From Streptomyces cupreus (GTDB lineage: Bacteria; Actinomycetota; Actinomycetes; Streptomycetales; Streptomycetaceae): a stretch of 64,000 bases of DNA. Below are positions 38,270-49,132 of the stretch, one piece after another. A program made the position numbers and the translations under genes. Each line of letters begins with the position of its first letter. Position 1 is the stretch's first letter. Location: assembly GCF_014257025.1 (NCBI RefSeq), contig NZ_JACMSF010000047.1:1-64000 (forward strand), read 5' to 3'. The notes under the pieces are model-generated. The model saw only the letters and a list, made by a program, of their open reading frames with translations. It was not told the DNA's origin and did not search any database.

Positions 38270-41050
38270 ATGGGCAGACTTGGGCGATACGTCCTGGCGA
38301 GCCGACGGGGCGACCGAGTGCCGCCGAAGGCCGGGCCGCCGGAATCCGGCCCGGAGGCCCGTCACCATTCGGCCGGCCGACGTGTGCTGTCGTTGCTGAA
38401 GCCGCGCAGCGTCGCCGGTCAGGTCTTCCTGTTGCAACTGGTGGTCGTCCTGGTGCTCATCGCCACGGCCGTGGTGGCGCTCGTGATCCAGGACCGCAAC
38501 CGTGCGATCCAGGAGGCCGGCGACCGGTCACTGGTGGCGGCCGAGGCGTTCGCGAACGCCTCCGGCACCGCGGAGGCGATGACGAGCGATGACCCGACGG
38601 CGGCACTCCAGCCCCGTGCCGAGGCGGTACGCAAGGAGACCGGCGTCGACTACGTCGTAGCGCTGAGCCCGTACGGGTTCCGGTGGACCCACCCGGACCC
38701 GGACCAGATCGGGAAGCACGTCTCCACCTCCTACGGCGAGGCGCTCGAAGGCGAGCCCCACCAGACCACATTCGACAGCAGTCTGGGCAAGGCGGTCGAC
38801 TCGACGGTGGCCGTCTTCGACGAGAACGGGACCGCGGTCGGCCTCGTCACCGTGGGCGTCACGGTGGACAAGGTGACCAGTGTGGTGCAGGAGCAACTTC
38901 CGGTGGTCTTCGCCGCCGGCGGTGTCGCGCTGCTGTTGGCCGCCGGTGGGTCGGCACTGGTCAGCGGGCGCTTGCGGCGCCAGACCCGGGGCCTGGACCC
39001 CGTGGAGATGACCCGCATGTACGAGCACCACGACGCCGTGCTGCACGCGGTCCGTGAAGGCGTGATCATTCTGGACGGTGACGGAAGGCTGCTGCTGGTC
39101 AACGACGAGGCGCGCCGACTGCTCGCACTGCCGCCGAAGGCCGAGGGCAGGCCGGTCACCGACCTCGGGCTGAGCCCGGCCCTGGCCGGACTGCTGGGAT
39201 CGGGCCGGGCGGCCACGGACAAGGTCTTCCTGGCCGGGGACATCCTGCTCGCGGTCAACGTGCGGCCGGTGGGCCCGAAGGGGGGCAGCGTGGCCACCCT
39301 GCGGGACACCACGGAGCTGCGCGCCCTCGCGGGCCGAGCGGACGTGGCCGGCGGACGCCTGCAGCTGCTCTACGAGGCCAGCACACGGATCGGTACCACC
39401 CTCGACATGAAGCGCACCGCCGAGGAGCTGACCGAGGTGGCGGTCCCGCGCTTCGCCGACTTCGCCACCGTCGAACTGGTGGAGCCCGTGCTGCTCGGTG
39501 ATGAACCGACGGGGCCGCGTTTGGACATGCGCCGCATCGCAGCCGCGGGCATCCGGGAGGATGCGCCCCTTTACCCCGTCGGGACGCATATGCGCTACGC
39601 ACCCGACAACCCCGTGGCCATCGGTATGACCACCGGCCGGCCGGTCCTGGTGGCGCACCTCGACACGGCCGACCGATGGCGGGCCCAGAACCCGGAGCGG
39701 GCCCAGAAAGTCATCACCTACGGTATCCACTCCATGATCTCGGTGCCGCTCCAGGCCCGAGGCCAATTGCTCGGGGTCGTGGAGTTCTGGCGTTCGGAGC
39801 AGGATCCCTTCGAGTCGGACGACCTGTCCCCCGCCGAGGAACTCGCCGCCCGGACTGCCGTGTGCATCGACAACGCGCGCCGCTACACCCGCGAGCACAC
39901 CACGGCCGTCACCCTCCAGCGCAGCCTGCTGCCCGGCGCACTCCCCGAGGTGTCCGCCTTGGAGGTCGGGCACCGGTACCTGCCCGCCCAGGCGGGAGTC
40001 GGCGGCGACTGGTACGACGTCATCCCGCTGCCGGGGGCCCGGGTGGCCCTGGTGGTCGGCGACGTCGTCGGACACGGTCTGCACGCCGCCGCGACGATGG
40101 GTCGTCTGAGGACCGCAGTGCACAATTTCGCCGCCCTGGACCTGCCTCCGGACGAGCTTGTCGCGCACCTGGACGAACTGATCACCCAGATCGACCAGGA
40201 CGCGGCAGCCCAGGGCAAGACCGATACGGTCACCGGTGCCACCTGCCTGTATGCGGTCTACGATCCGGTCTCCGGGCGGTGCGTTCTCGCCCGGGCCGGT
40301 CATCCCGGTCCGGCGCTGGTCTCGCCCGACGGCTCCGTGACCTTCCCCGACATCCCCGTCGCCCCGCCACTCGGCGCGGGAGGAGGTCTGCCGGTCGAGA
40401 CGGCCGACCTCCGGCTGGCCGCCAACAGCCGACTGGTCCTCTACACCGACGGCCTGGTCGAGACCCGGGACCGCGACATCGACATCGGGCTCGGCATGCT
40501 GAGGGAGGCGCTCGCCCATACGGACGGCGCCTCCCCGGACGACACCTGCCGGGCGGTGCTCGACGCGATGCTGCGCACCAGGTCGAATGACGATGTCGCC
40601 CTGCTCGTCGCACGCACCCGGCTGCTCGACCCGGAGCAGGTCGCGGAGTGGGAGGTGCCCGACGACCCCGCGGCCGTCCCCCGAGTCCGCGCCGAGGCCA
40701 CCCGCAGGCTGGCAGCCTGGGGGCTCGGCGAGGCCGCCTTCACGACCGAGCTGATCCTCAGCGAACTGGTCACGAACGCCATCCGGTACGGAAAGAGCCC
40801 CATCCGTCTGCGACTGCTGCACGACCGCGACAGCCTGATCTGCGAGGTCGCCGACGGCAGCAGCACCTCCCCGCACCTGCGCCGCGCCACCTTCACCGAC
40901 GAGGGGGGCCGTGGTCTGTTTCTCGTCGCGCAGCTGTCCCGCCGCTGGGGAACCCGGTACACCGACCGCGGGAAGATCATCTGGGCTGAGCAGGTACTCG
41001 GTGCCGGAGCCGCCGGGGACCTCAGCGGTCTGCTCATGGCGGAACTGTGA
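38270..41050 (+). CDS. Membrane sensor phosphatase: Cache-PAS-GAF-PP2C-HATPase
   Basis: A 926-residue protein. TM1 is at about 53-73 (LLQLVVVLVLIATAVVALVI). An extracytoplasmic single-Cache domain of the CitA type follows at about 74-210 (TGVDYVVALSPYGFRWTHPD, GKHVSTSYGEALEG). TM2 is near 212-232, then a PAS domain with LHAVREGVIILDGDGRLLLV. A GAF domain lies at about 350-530, PP2C SpoIIE at about 545-760 (GVGGDWYDVIPL, VVGDVVGHGLHA, YTDGLVETRDRD) and an RsbW-like HATPase at about 790-905 (LILSELVTNAIRYG, EVADGS, EGGRGLFLVAQL). Such proteins sense small carboxylates or amino acids outside and control anti-anti-sigma factors inside. It converges on an amino-acid-binding lipoprotein 56 bases away. 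Confidence 0.88.
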   Translation: MGRLGRYVLASRRGDRVPPKAGPPESGPEARHHSAGRRVLSLLKPRSVAGQVFLLQLVVVLVLIATAVVALVIQDRNRAIQEAGDRSLVAAEAFANASGTAEAMTSDDPTAALQPRAEAVRKETGVDYVVALSPYGFRWTHPDPDQIGKHVSTSYGEALEGEPHQTTFDSSLGKAVDSTVAVFDENGTAVGLVTVGVTVDKVTSVVQEQLPVVFAAGGVALLLAAGGSALVSGRLRRQTRGLDPVEMTRMYEHHDAVLHAVREGVIILDGDGRLLLVNDEARRLLALPPKAEGRPVTDLGLSPALAGLLGSGRAATDKVFLAGDILLAVNVRPVGPKGGSVATLRDTTELRALAGRADVAGGRLQLLYEASTRIGTTLDMKRTAEELTEVAVPRFADFATVELVEPVLLGDEPTGPRLDMRRIAAAGIREDAPLYPVGTHMRYAPDNPVAIGMTTGRPVLVAHLDTADRWRAQNPERAQKVITYGIHSMISVPLQARGQLLGVVEFWRSEQDPFESDDLSPAEELAARTAVCIDNARRYTREHTTAVTLQRSLLPGALPEVSALEVGHRYLPAQAGVGGDWYDVIPLPGARVALVVGDVVGHGLHAAATMGRLRTAVHNFAALDLPPDELVAHLDELITQIDQDAAAQGKTDTVTGATCLYAVYDPVSGRCVLARAGHPGPALVSPDGSVTFPDIPVAPPLGAGGGLPVETADLRLAANSRLVLYTDGLVETRDRDIDIGLGMLREALAHTDGASPDDTCRAVLDAMLRTRSNDDVALLVARTRLLDPEQVAEWEVPDDPAAVPRVRAEATRRLAAWGLGEAAFTTELILSELVTNAIRYGKSPIRLRLLHDRDSLICEVADGSSTSPHLRRATFTDEGGRGLFLVAQLSRRWGTRYTDRGKIIWAEQVLGAGAAGDLSGLLMAEL

Positions 41051-41106
41051 AGCGCGAAGGAACCCGGACCGTCGCGCGAGCGTGGGTGCGCGCACGCCCG
41101 GAGCAT

Positions 41107-41988
41107 TCAGGAGCCGTCGTCGACCCTGAGGTACGGGATCTTGGCCGGGTCCTGGCCGAACGCAGCCCCGAGATAGACGGCCGACAGTTTGGCGAGCGTC
41201 CCGTCGTCGATCAGCTGCCTGATGATCCGGTCCAGCTCGTCCTTGTCAGGTGACCCCTTCGGGTACAGGGCGCCGTAACCCTGGCCGGTCCGGTACTGGC
41301 CCACGAGGCGCACCCTGCCTTCCTGCTTCTGGGGATACGCCAGCAGAATCGTCGTGTCGTGGACGACCGCGTCGATCCGGCCCTCCTCCAGCGCCGTGAC
41401 CATCGCCGGGTCGTTGGGAAAGGCGGTGACGGGCTTGGTCGGCTTGAGGCGGTTCTCGACGAACTCCTCGCCCGAGGTGCCCTCGGCCACTCCGATACGG
41501 ACGTCACGGATGTTGTCTTCGTTGATCTTCTCACCGTCCCTGATCAACACTCCCAGGGTCGAGGAGAGGTAGGGCGGGGAGAACTCGGCGACCTTGCTCC
41601 GTTCCGGGGTGATCGTGATCTGCGCCAGGGCCAGATCGAAGTCCTTGGTCCGGCCTGACACGACCTCCGGGAAGGGCGCGTTCTCCACCTTCACCCGGTC
41701 GAGTCCGGACCGGTATGCGATGTTGGCGGCCATGCAGTACTCGTAGCCGCTCTTGACGGATTCCGGGGTATCGCCGTTCCACCAGCCGGGCGCGGGCAGG
41801 GTCGTTCTGACCGTCAGGGCACCCGCCGTCTCGGGTGACAGGTGAAACTCCCCGTAATTCCCCGAGACCGGGCAGTCGCCGTACTGGACGCCCGACGATT
41901 CCGACCCGCCCTGGTCACACGCCGCTGTCGCGACGATGAGCGCCACGCTGACAGCCAGGGAGACGATCGCTGCCGCGGCGCGCATCAT
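41107..41988 (-). CDS. Amino-acid-type solute-binding lipoprotein (family 3)
   Basis: A 293-residue extracellular solute-binding protein with a lipoprotein signal (AIVSLAVSVALIVATAACDQ, lipobox TAAC). The type-II binding fold has FDLALAQITITPERSKVAEF, PPYLSSTLGVLI, DVRIGVAEGTSGEEF, ALEEGRIDAVVHD and the terminal GSPDKDELDRIIRQL. This is the GluB/glutamine-binding class. No importer permease or ATPase is encoded within reach, so it may act as an orphan receptor or feed a distant importer. It converges with the Cache phosphatase at 38270. Confidence 0.85.
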   Translation of the reverse strand: MMRAAAAIVSLAVSVALIVATAACDQGGSESSGVQYGDCPVSGNYGEFHLSPETAGALTVRTTLPAPGWWNGDTPESVKSGYEYCMAANIAYRSGLDRVKVENAPFPEVVSGRTKDFDLALAQITITPERSKVAEFSPPYLSSTLGVLIRDGEKINEDNIRDVRIGVAEGTSGEEFVENRLKPTKPVTAFPNDPAMVTALEEGRIDAVVHDTTILLAYPQKQEGRVRLVGQYRTGQGYGALYPKGSPDKDELDRIIRQLIDDGTLAKLSAVYLGAAFGQDPAKIPYLRVDDGS

Positions 41989-42079
41989 TGCACCTCCGGT
42001 AGGGGCATACTCCTTGAGTCACCATAAATCACCCCGAACCATACGACTGCCGGAGCCACGTGGGAGGACTCCGGGGCGC

Positions 42080-42210
42080 GGGTCCGGTCACGCGGGTACC
42101 GCAACTTCCCCACCCGCGAAGCGCTCGCTCTCGCCGTCTACCAGGACGAGGTCGCACGCATCACCGGCACCGTGCCCGGCTGCTGGCCGAGATACCGAAA
42201 GGCCGACGCG
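42080..42210 (+). pseudogene. TetR-family regulator fragment
   Basis: The reading YRNFPTREALALAVYQDEVA, then in another frame RLLAEIPK, matches the end of the TetR helix-turn-helix and the next helix (consensus GTLYRNFPTREALLEAVY). Both the start and the ligand-binding domain are gone. Confidence 0.55.
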
Positions 42211-42253
42211 GCGCCGAGGCCGACGACGCGCTGGGGCCGGAGTTCCTGGCATC

Positions 42254-42703
42254 TCATTCTGTTGGCGACTGTGTGCAGCGGGAGAGGGATTGCTGGTGTC
42301 GGAGGGTGTGGCGCTGCGCCTGCTGTACGAGGGCAGGTGGTGGTCGGCAGGGAGTGATCGCCGTGCCCGTCGCGGGGTTCTGGGTCATGGCCTGGAGCAG
42401 GGTGTCCAGGACGGCCGGTGCCTCGGCCTCGCCGCCGATCTCCCAGAGCGCTGCCGCGCAAGGCACCCGAACCCATTCGTAGTCGTGCGTCAGGAGGTCG
42501 CGCAGGCGTGGCAGGACGCCGTAGGCGGGTGGGCCTATCTCGCCGAGCAGGTCTGCCGCGTCACCGATGCGGAAGGTGATGCGGTCGTCGAGGAGACCGA
42601 GCAGGAGTGGCAGGACTTCGGCCAGGTCACCGTCGACGGCCCACAGCGCGGCGACGGCGGAAGGCCGTACAAGCGCGTCGGTGCTAGTGAGCCGGTCCCG
42701 CAC
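42254..42703 (-). pseudogene. HEAT-repeat protein fragment
   Basis: Two or three HEAT/PBS-lyase-like helical repeats: LVRPSAVAALWAVDGDLAEV, LPLLLGLLDDRITFRIGDAA, YGVLPRLRDLLTHDYEWVRV and PCAAALWEIGGEAEAPAVLD. After ATGTAITPC the sequence loses repeat character. The N-terminus appears cut close to the downstream end of the EF-G paralogue, so this is the middle of a longer scaffold protein. It may be non-functional. Confidence 0.55.
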
Positions 42704-42736
42704 TCCTCACAAGTGCGGGGCCGGTTCATCGGCGGG

Positions 42737-44812
<2,076 letters not shown>

Positions 44813-45129
44813 GGCCTTAAGGCCCTTCTTTGTGTGTCGTCAGTGGTGAAGAGGCAGCGCGATAGCACGGACGAAGCCCGAGGAAAGCGGCCCTGCGGCG
44901 GGCCGCAGACGGCCACCAGGAGCCGGACGGCCGGGGCAGGGTTCAGCGATGGTCTTCGACCGCAATCTCCAGTGCCGGCCGCGCAGCGGGCACCGGGCTC
45001 ACGAAGACACGAGGATCACGTCGAACCGTGTCCAGGGGGCGACGACAGCGATGGCGGTACGCACTGTCGGCCTCCCCTCGAATCTGAACTCGGAACACGT
45101 AGGGCGTACCGGCCACTTGGGGCGGACGC
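44813..45129. other. Region upstream of the EF-G paralogue, no supported gene
   Basis: It should contain the promoter of the EF-G gene. A minus-strand frame ending near 44943 has a protein-like stretch (TPYVFRVQIRGEADSAYRHR, then PALEIAVEDHR) but no start or family, so it is left uncalled. Confidence 0.35.
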
Positions 45130-45759
45130 CTACCGAGAGTGTAAGGACTGGGGCAGGTGCGAGCGCAGCAATTTCCCAGTGATGGGCACGGGCCGCGGCA
45201 GCGGTGACAGTCCTCGAGGAGGCAGAGCCAGGTGAGCCGCCAGGTGACGTTCCCCGTTGAGATACCGCGCCGGATCTGCGTCGTACTCAGGCGGCGCGAC
45301 ACGGATTTCAAAAGGCCCCTGTCGGCGGTGGGACAAAGCGGGGATGTGACCGACCCGGTGGCAGGAGTCGCGGTACGCACCCGCGTCGCTGCTCGCCTGT
45401 GAATCGGTGTCGCGTAGCTTGAACCGGGGGAAGCCGAGGATGCTGCAGGCCGTCTCGGCGTCAACGTCTGCCACCCGACCGAATACGACGCCGCGCGAGG
45501 CCAGTTCCTTGGGCCGGGGCGTGATGGCGAGGACGGCGGCGTCCTCCTCAGCCGAGGACCACGCGACAGTCGCCGCGGCAGTCCACTCGTCATCACTGTC
45601 GGCATTGAACCTGACGGTGACCTCTGAGTGGCCGTCGATCACGTGCGCCGCAGTGAGTACCGCGCCAGCGGTGAGGCGGTAGCCCGATCCGCGGCGGCCT
45701 GAGGCGTCGGGGAGGGTGACGATGACCTCGGCCGCGCGGTCGGGATCGCCGGGTACCAA
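45130..45759 (-). pseudogene. Trypsin-like serine protease, truncated before the catalytic serine
   Basis: The N-terminal half of a chymotrypsin-fold protease as found in actinobacterial effector-associated systems. It has GSGYRLTAGAVLTAAHVIDG with the catalytic His, SSAEEDAAVLAI with the catalytic Asp, and then SCHRVGHIPALSHRRQGPFE and RVAPPEYDADPAR. Family members continue SPWEGMSGAA with the catalytic Ser, but here the sequence switches at about 45265 to an unrelated tail. The serine and the downstream repeat or effector domains are missing, so the product should be inactive. An IS256 scrap lies just upstream. Confidence 0.65.
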
Positions 45760-45819
45760 CCATCGAGTCGATCTTCGCGACGGTGCGGCTACGGACGAGG
45801 GTCACGAAGGGGCGCCGGC

Positions 45820-45978
45820 TCCCGCACGGCGGTCCTCGCGATGGTCTTCAAGCTCGTCCGAGTCCGCCCAGTCCGCTCGCGGGCCGTGAACGCATCTCCG
45901 TTCGTCACCCTCGTCCGGGCCGGAGCCCGCTTCGAGCGCGGCCACCTCGTAGCACGCTCCGAGGTTCACGCGGCCTGA
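45820..45978 (+). pseudogene. IS256-family transposase C-terminal fragment
   Basis: The last 50 codons read AVLAMVFKLVRVRPVRSRAV, NASPFVTLVRAGARFERGHL and VARSEVHAA-stop. This matches the common IS256 ending (FKLIEAAQERWRAVNAPHLV, LVRAGARFERGKLVER). No catalytic residues remain. Confidence 0.7.
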
Positions 45979-46002
45979 GCCACTTCACCTCTCCGAACCC
46001 GT

Positions 46003-46737
46003 CTACATGTAGGGCCGGATGGCCACCGTCACATCCATGTCGAAGGCGTTCGCCCCCGCCGCGGCCGGCAGGCCCAGGGCCCGGTCGAGCGCGCGGCTCA
46101 GGGGGCCGCAGCCGCTGGTGCCCGGGGCGGCGAACTCCGCGTCCTGGGCACCGAAGGCGGCGACCAAGGGGTCCTTGGATATCACCCGGGTGGGATCGGT
46201 GTCCTTGAGCACCAGGTGGACCGCGTCCTCATCGCTGCCCACCGAGCAGCCCGACCACGGCAGGGCCGGTGGTCCGTACGTCAAGCCTATGGCGAACGTG
46301 ATGTCGAACTCGCCGCGCCGGGTGTCGTCGGACAGGAAGTCCGCGTAGCCACCGTACTGCGGAGTCAGGGTCAACGGGGTGCCTCCCACCCGGATTGGCG
46401 CAGCGGTCATCTCCCCGAAGACCTGGCGGAATTCACCGTCCACACGGCCTTCCGCGAAGGTGATCTTCATAGGTTCGGTGAGCGGCTCGTCGACGGCGCC
46501 CATGCGCAGATGCCCCGTGGCGTGCATGACCTCGCAGCGCCAGGTCCCGGGGTCCGCACCCGCGGGCAGCTCATCGACGGTCGGGCAGGCGGAGAAGTCG
46601 AACTCGGGCAGGTCCGCGGCCCGTTCAGTTCCGTGCGCGGGCGCGGCGCCCAGGGCGAGTCCGGCAAGTAGGGCCCCCGCAGCAGCACTTGTGAAGCGGC
46701 GGCCTGTGCGATTCAAGGTCACTCGGTTCGGCGTCAT
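46003..46737 (-). CDS. Secreted protein of unknown function
   Basis: About 244 residues. A Sec signal peptide (TGRRFTSAAAGALLAGLALG, cleavage after APAHG) precedes a mature domain with four cysteines (FSACPTVDELPAG, WRCEVMHATGHL, WSGCSVGS, GTSGCGPLSRAL) that could form two disulfides. A beta-rich core and ending AFDMDVTVAIRPYM follow. Similar secreted proteins occur in Streptomyces without known function. ATG at 46737 is chosen; 46749 is also possible. It is divergent from an ArsR-type regulator with a palindromic operator between them, so it is a likely target of that regulator. Confidence 0.7.
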   Translation of the reverse strand: MTPNRVTLNRTGRRFTSAAAGALLAGLALGAAPAHGTERAADLPEFDFSACPTVDELPAGADPGTWRCEVMHATGHLRMGAVDEPLTEPMKITFAEGRVDGEFRQVFGEMTAAPIRVGGTPLTLTPQYGGYADFLSDDTRRGEFDITFAIGLTYGPPALPWSGCSVGSDEDAVHLVLKDTDPTRVISKDPLVAAFGAQDAEFAAPGTSGCGPLSRALDRALGLPAAAGANAFDMDVTVAIRPYM

Positions 46738-46750
46738 ACGCCCCAGCATT

Positions 46751-46784
46751 GCAGAGATTTCTCTGCAGAGGAAGGTCTGCAGAG
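46751..46784. promoter_or_regulatory. Palindromic operator between the secreted protein and the ArsR regulator
   Basis: GCAGAGA (46751-46757) and TCTCTGC (46760-46766) form a near-perfect palindrome. The nine-base word TCTGCAGAG occurs twice (46762-46770 and 46776-46784), giving overlapping half-sites. The position between two divergent starts fits autoregulation by the regulator at 46815. Confidence 0.65.
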
Positions 46785-46814
46785 AAAATGCTGCTATCTG
46801 GATAGACTGCCGCC

Positions 46815-47387
46815 ATGACGAAAGAGCGCAGAGCGGAAGCCGCAGGCCGGCGCACCGTCGACAGCCCCGAGGTGCTCAAGGCCCTCGCACATCCCCTGCG
46901 CCTGCGTATCCTGCGCCACCTCGGCGCAGCGGGCCCGGCCACCTCAACCACCCTGGCCGCCGCCCTCGGCGAGAACACCGGGACGCTCAGCTACCACCTG
47001 CGCATGCTGGAGCGCAGTGGCCTCATCGAGGACATCCCCGAGCGCTCCACCGGGCGGGAGCGCTGGTGGCGCGGGGTGCGCGGCCTCGACATCCGCAGAC
47101 CGCCTCAGGGCGAGCTGACGGAGGCCGAGCGCGCCATGTCGGCCGAGCTGGACCGTATGAGGATGGAGGAGGACGTCGAGCTCGCCCGGCAGTTCACCGC
47201 CGGACAGGCGGAGTCCGAAGGCTGGATGCGGGGTTCACGCAGCCTCATCCACCTCACGAAGGCTGAGCTGGGCGCGTTCCATGACGACTATCTGGCCCTG
47301 CTCGCTCGCTATGCCCGCGGGCCCGAGGACGCCCCCGCCGACGCACGACCCGTGCTCCTGCGCTGGTTCGGCCTGCCCGCTGACTGA
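46815..47387 (+). CDS. ArsR-type winged-helix transcriptional regulator
   Basis: A 190-residue regulator. An HTH_20/ArsR winged helix (about 18-95) has VLKALAHPLRLRILRHLGAA, ATSTTLAAALGENTGTLSYH (recognition helix) and LRMLERSGLIED. A C-terminal helical domain (about 100-190, EAERAMSAELDRMRMEEDVE) follows. No metal-binding Cys pair is seen, so it probably senses something other than metals, or is regulated by dimerisation. It is divergent from a secreted-protein gene, with a palindromic repeat between them. Confidence 0.82.
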   Translation: MTKERRAEAAGRRTVDSPEVLKALAHPLRLRILRHLGAAGPATSTTLAAALGENTGTLSYHLRMLERSGLIEDIPERSTGRERWWRGVRGLDIRRPPQGELTEAERAMSAELDRMRMEEDVELARQFTAGQAESEGWMRGSRSLIHLTKAELGAFHDDYLALLARYARGPEDAPADARPVLLRWFGLPAD

Positions 47388-47614
47388 CCGGCCGGCCGAC
47401 GAACTGCCTGATCAGCCGACTGGCCGTACGGGTGAGTTGAGGGAAGGGACCAGGTCGAGCCGACGTCTTCACGGGCAGCCACGGCCTCCTCATTCGAGCG
47501 ACGCTTTGCGCGGACCTCGAACGAGAAGAAGATCAACAATCAGTCATGCCCCCATCGAGACCGCGGCCTGACCAAAATCACGGCCTGTCAGTTCTCTGGT
47601 CTAGGGTCCCCCGC

Positions 47615-48268
47615 ATGGCTGAGCCCTCCTTTCTGACCGCCGTGCGCGAGTCGTACGACACGGTCGCCGCCGATTACGTCGAACGCGTCCCGCCTCCCGC
47701 CGCGATGGACCCGCTGTCACGCGGGATGCTGGCGGGGTTCGCCGAACTCGTGCGGACGGCCGGTCTGGGGCCGGTCGCGGACCTGGGATGCGGCCCCGGC
47801 CGCGTGACGGCGCACCTGGCCGGGCTGGGGGTGTCCGTCTTCGGTGTCGATCTGTCGCCGAAGATGATCGGGCTGGCCCGGCAGGCCTATCCGAGCCTGC
47901 GGTTCACCGAGGGCTCGATGACCGCGCTGGAGATGAGGGACGACGAGCTCGGCGGCATCCTGGCCTGGTACTCCACCCACCACACGCCCCCGCAGTGGCT
48001 GCCGGATGTGTTCGCCGAGTTCCACCGCACGCTCGCGCCCGGCGGCTACCTGCTCTGGGGAGACTATGTCGGCGATGAACGGCTGCAGCCGACCCAGGGC
48101 TATGGCCATCCGGTGTCCTACGAGTCGTATCTCCTGCCCCTGAACCGCATGACCGGCCTGCTGGAGCAGGCCGGACTCCTCGTCACCGCGAGGCTGGAGC
48201 AGGAGCCCGGCGGACGGGTGAACAGACCGCACGCCTGCCTGCTGGCCCGCAAGCCCGAAAAGCCCTGA
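47615..48268 (+). CDS. Class I SAM-dependent methyltransferase
   Basis: A 217-residue enzyme with the Rossmann-type SAM-binding motif I (VADLGCGPGRVTAHLAGLG), motif post-I with acidic Asp (VFGVDLSPKMIGLARQAYP), and motifs TEGSMTALEMRDDELGGILA and LAPGGYLLWGDYVGD. The substrate is not predictable from sequence. ATG at 47615 is used because upstream sequence (to 47546) is not protein-like. It is followed by an IS630 relic on the opposite strand. Confidence 0.85.
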   Translation: MAEPSFLTAVRESYDTVAADYVERVPPPAAMDPLSRGMLAGFAELVRTAGLGPVADLGCGPGRVTAHLAGLGVSVFGVDLSPKMIGLARQAYPSLRFTEGSMTALEMRDDELGGILAWYSTHHTPPQWLPDVFAEFHRTLAPGGYLLWGDYVGDERLQPTQGYGHPVSYESYLLPLNRMTGLLEQAGLLVTARLEQEPGGRVNRPHACLLARKPEKP

Positions 48269-48329
48269 CGGGACTTGTTCCTGCGGCGAGGCCGCTCGTC
48301 TCAGATCGCCGACGGTCACAGCGCGGCGC

Positions 48330-48767
48330 TCAGGCCGCGGGATTGAGCACCGCAGGGTCTCCCGGCCGATGCGTATGCACCGTCCCGGGGCTCTGCGCAG
48401 GTAGGCGGCAAGTTTCCGCACCGACCAGCGCGTGAACGGCAGACCGAGCAGACTGGGGCGGGTGGTGGCCGTCTGGATGACGAAGCTCCTCGTCGTCACG
48501 TTCGAGCAGGCGGGGGACGGCCGCCCGCCCATCGAGGGTCCAGACAGGCCAGCCCTGTCTCGTTGAACTTGTGGACCACATCGCGGACGGTGTCCTCGTC
48601 GGCCTGCACGAGCCGGGCGATGACCGGGACGCTGCTTCGCCGGCCGAAGCCAGCACGATCATCGCCCGCCGATAGCGGACCGTGTTCGCGCTGCCGCGGC
48701 GCACAATCCGCTGCAGCTTCTGCCCCTCCGCGTCCGACAACCGCCGGACCCTGACCAGCTGCGCCAT
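48330..48767 (-). pseudogene. IS630-family transposase, N-terminal part, frameshifted
   Basis: The reading MAQLVRVRRLSDAEGQKLQR and RRAMIVLASAGE gives the IS630 N-terminus; SVPVIARLVQADEDTVRDVV and HKFNETGLACLDPRWAGGRP follow in a second frame. VIQTATTRPSLLGLPFTRWS and VRKLAAYLRRAPGRCIRIGR follow in a third. The DDE catalytic domain is missing. At least two frameshifts. Confidence 0.7.
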
Positions 48768-49055
48768 CCCACCTCCCGCCCCGAACAGATGCGTCGTCAC
48801 ATCCAACCGGCGCGAGGACGATCAACACCACTCCGGTGATCGTTTCCGGTCACGGCACTAGCCGACCCGGGCCCTGAACCAAAAGGGAGCCGCGGACCGC
48901 CAGGGTCTGGCCGGCCCGGTAGTCCAGCTTCCAGTCGAGGTAGCCCTTGGCGGTGCAAGGCGCGCTCCGGCGGGCGCCTCCCGCCTCGGCCGCCGCCCCG
49001 AGGAGACCGACGCGACCGTGACCGATCTTGCGCGGCCCGAGCGGCAGCAAATACT
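48768..49055. other. Region between the IS630 relic and the MarR-type operator
   Basis: A short minus-strand frame (48850-49101) has a plausible piece (AKGYLDWKLDYRAGQTLAVR) but begins inside the operator palindrome and has no recognised family. It may be the tail of a lost gene. Nothing else is supported. Confidence 0.3.
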
Positions 49056-49100
49056 TGGCTAGCCACATGTTTACTGTTACGGTGATTATGTGTCTAGCCA
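49056..49100. promoter_or_regulatory. Inverted-repeat operator of the oxidoreductase-OYE-MarR operon
   Basis: TGGCTAGCCACAT (49056-49068) and ATGTGTCTAGCCA (49088-49100) are inverted copies with one mismatch and a 19-base spacer that is AT-richer than its surroundings. They sit 33 bases before the start of the oxidoreductase gene. The MarR protein encoded at the end of the operon is the likely binder. Confidence 0.7.
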
Positions 49101-49132
49101 CCTAACCGGGTGGTGGCACGAGAGGAGTAGTC

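Noticed and set aside
38528-41095. An 855-codon open frame opposite the Cache-PP2C gene.
   Set aside because: Low-complexity antisense shadow; the plus-strand frame has all PAS, GAF, PP2C and HATPase motifs.
48850-49101. An 83-codon minus-strand frame before the quinone oxidoreductase.
   Set aside because: It starts inside the operator palindrome, has no family match I recognise and no upstream ribosome-binding site; at most a relic.
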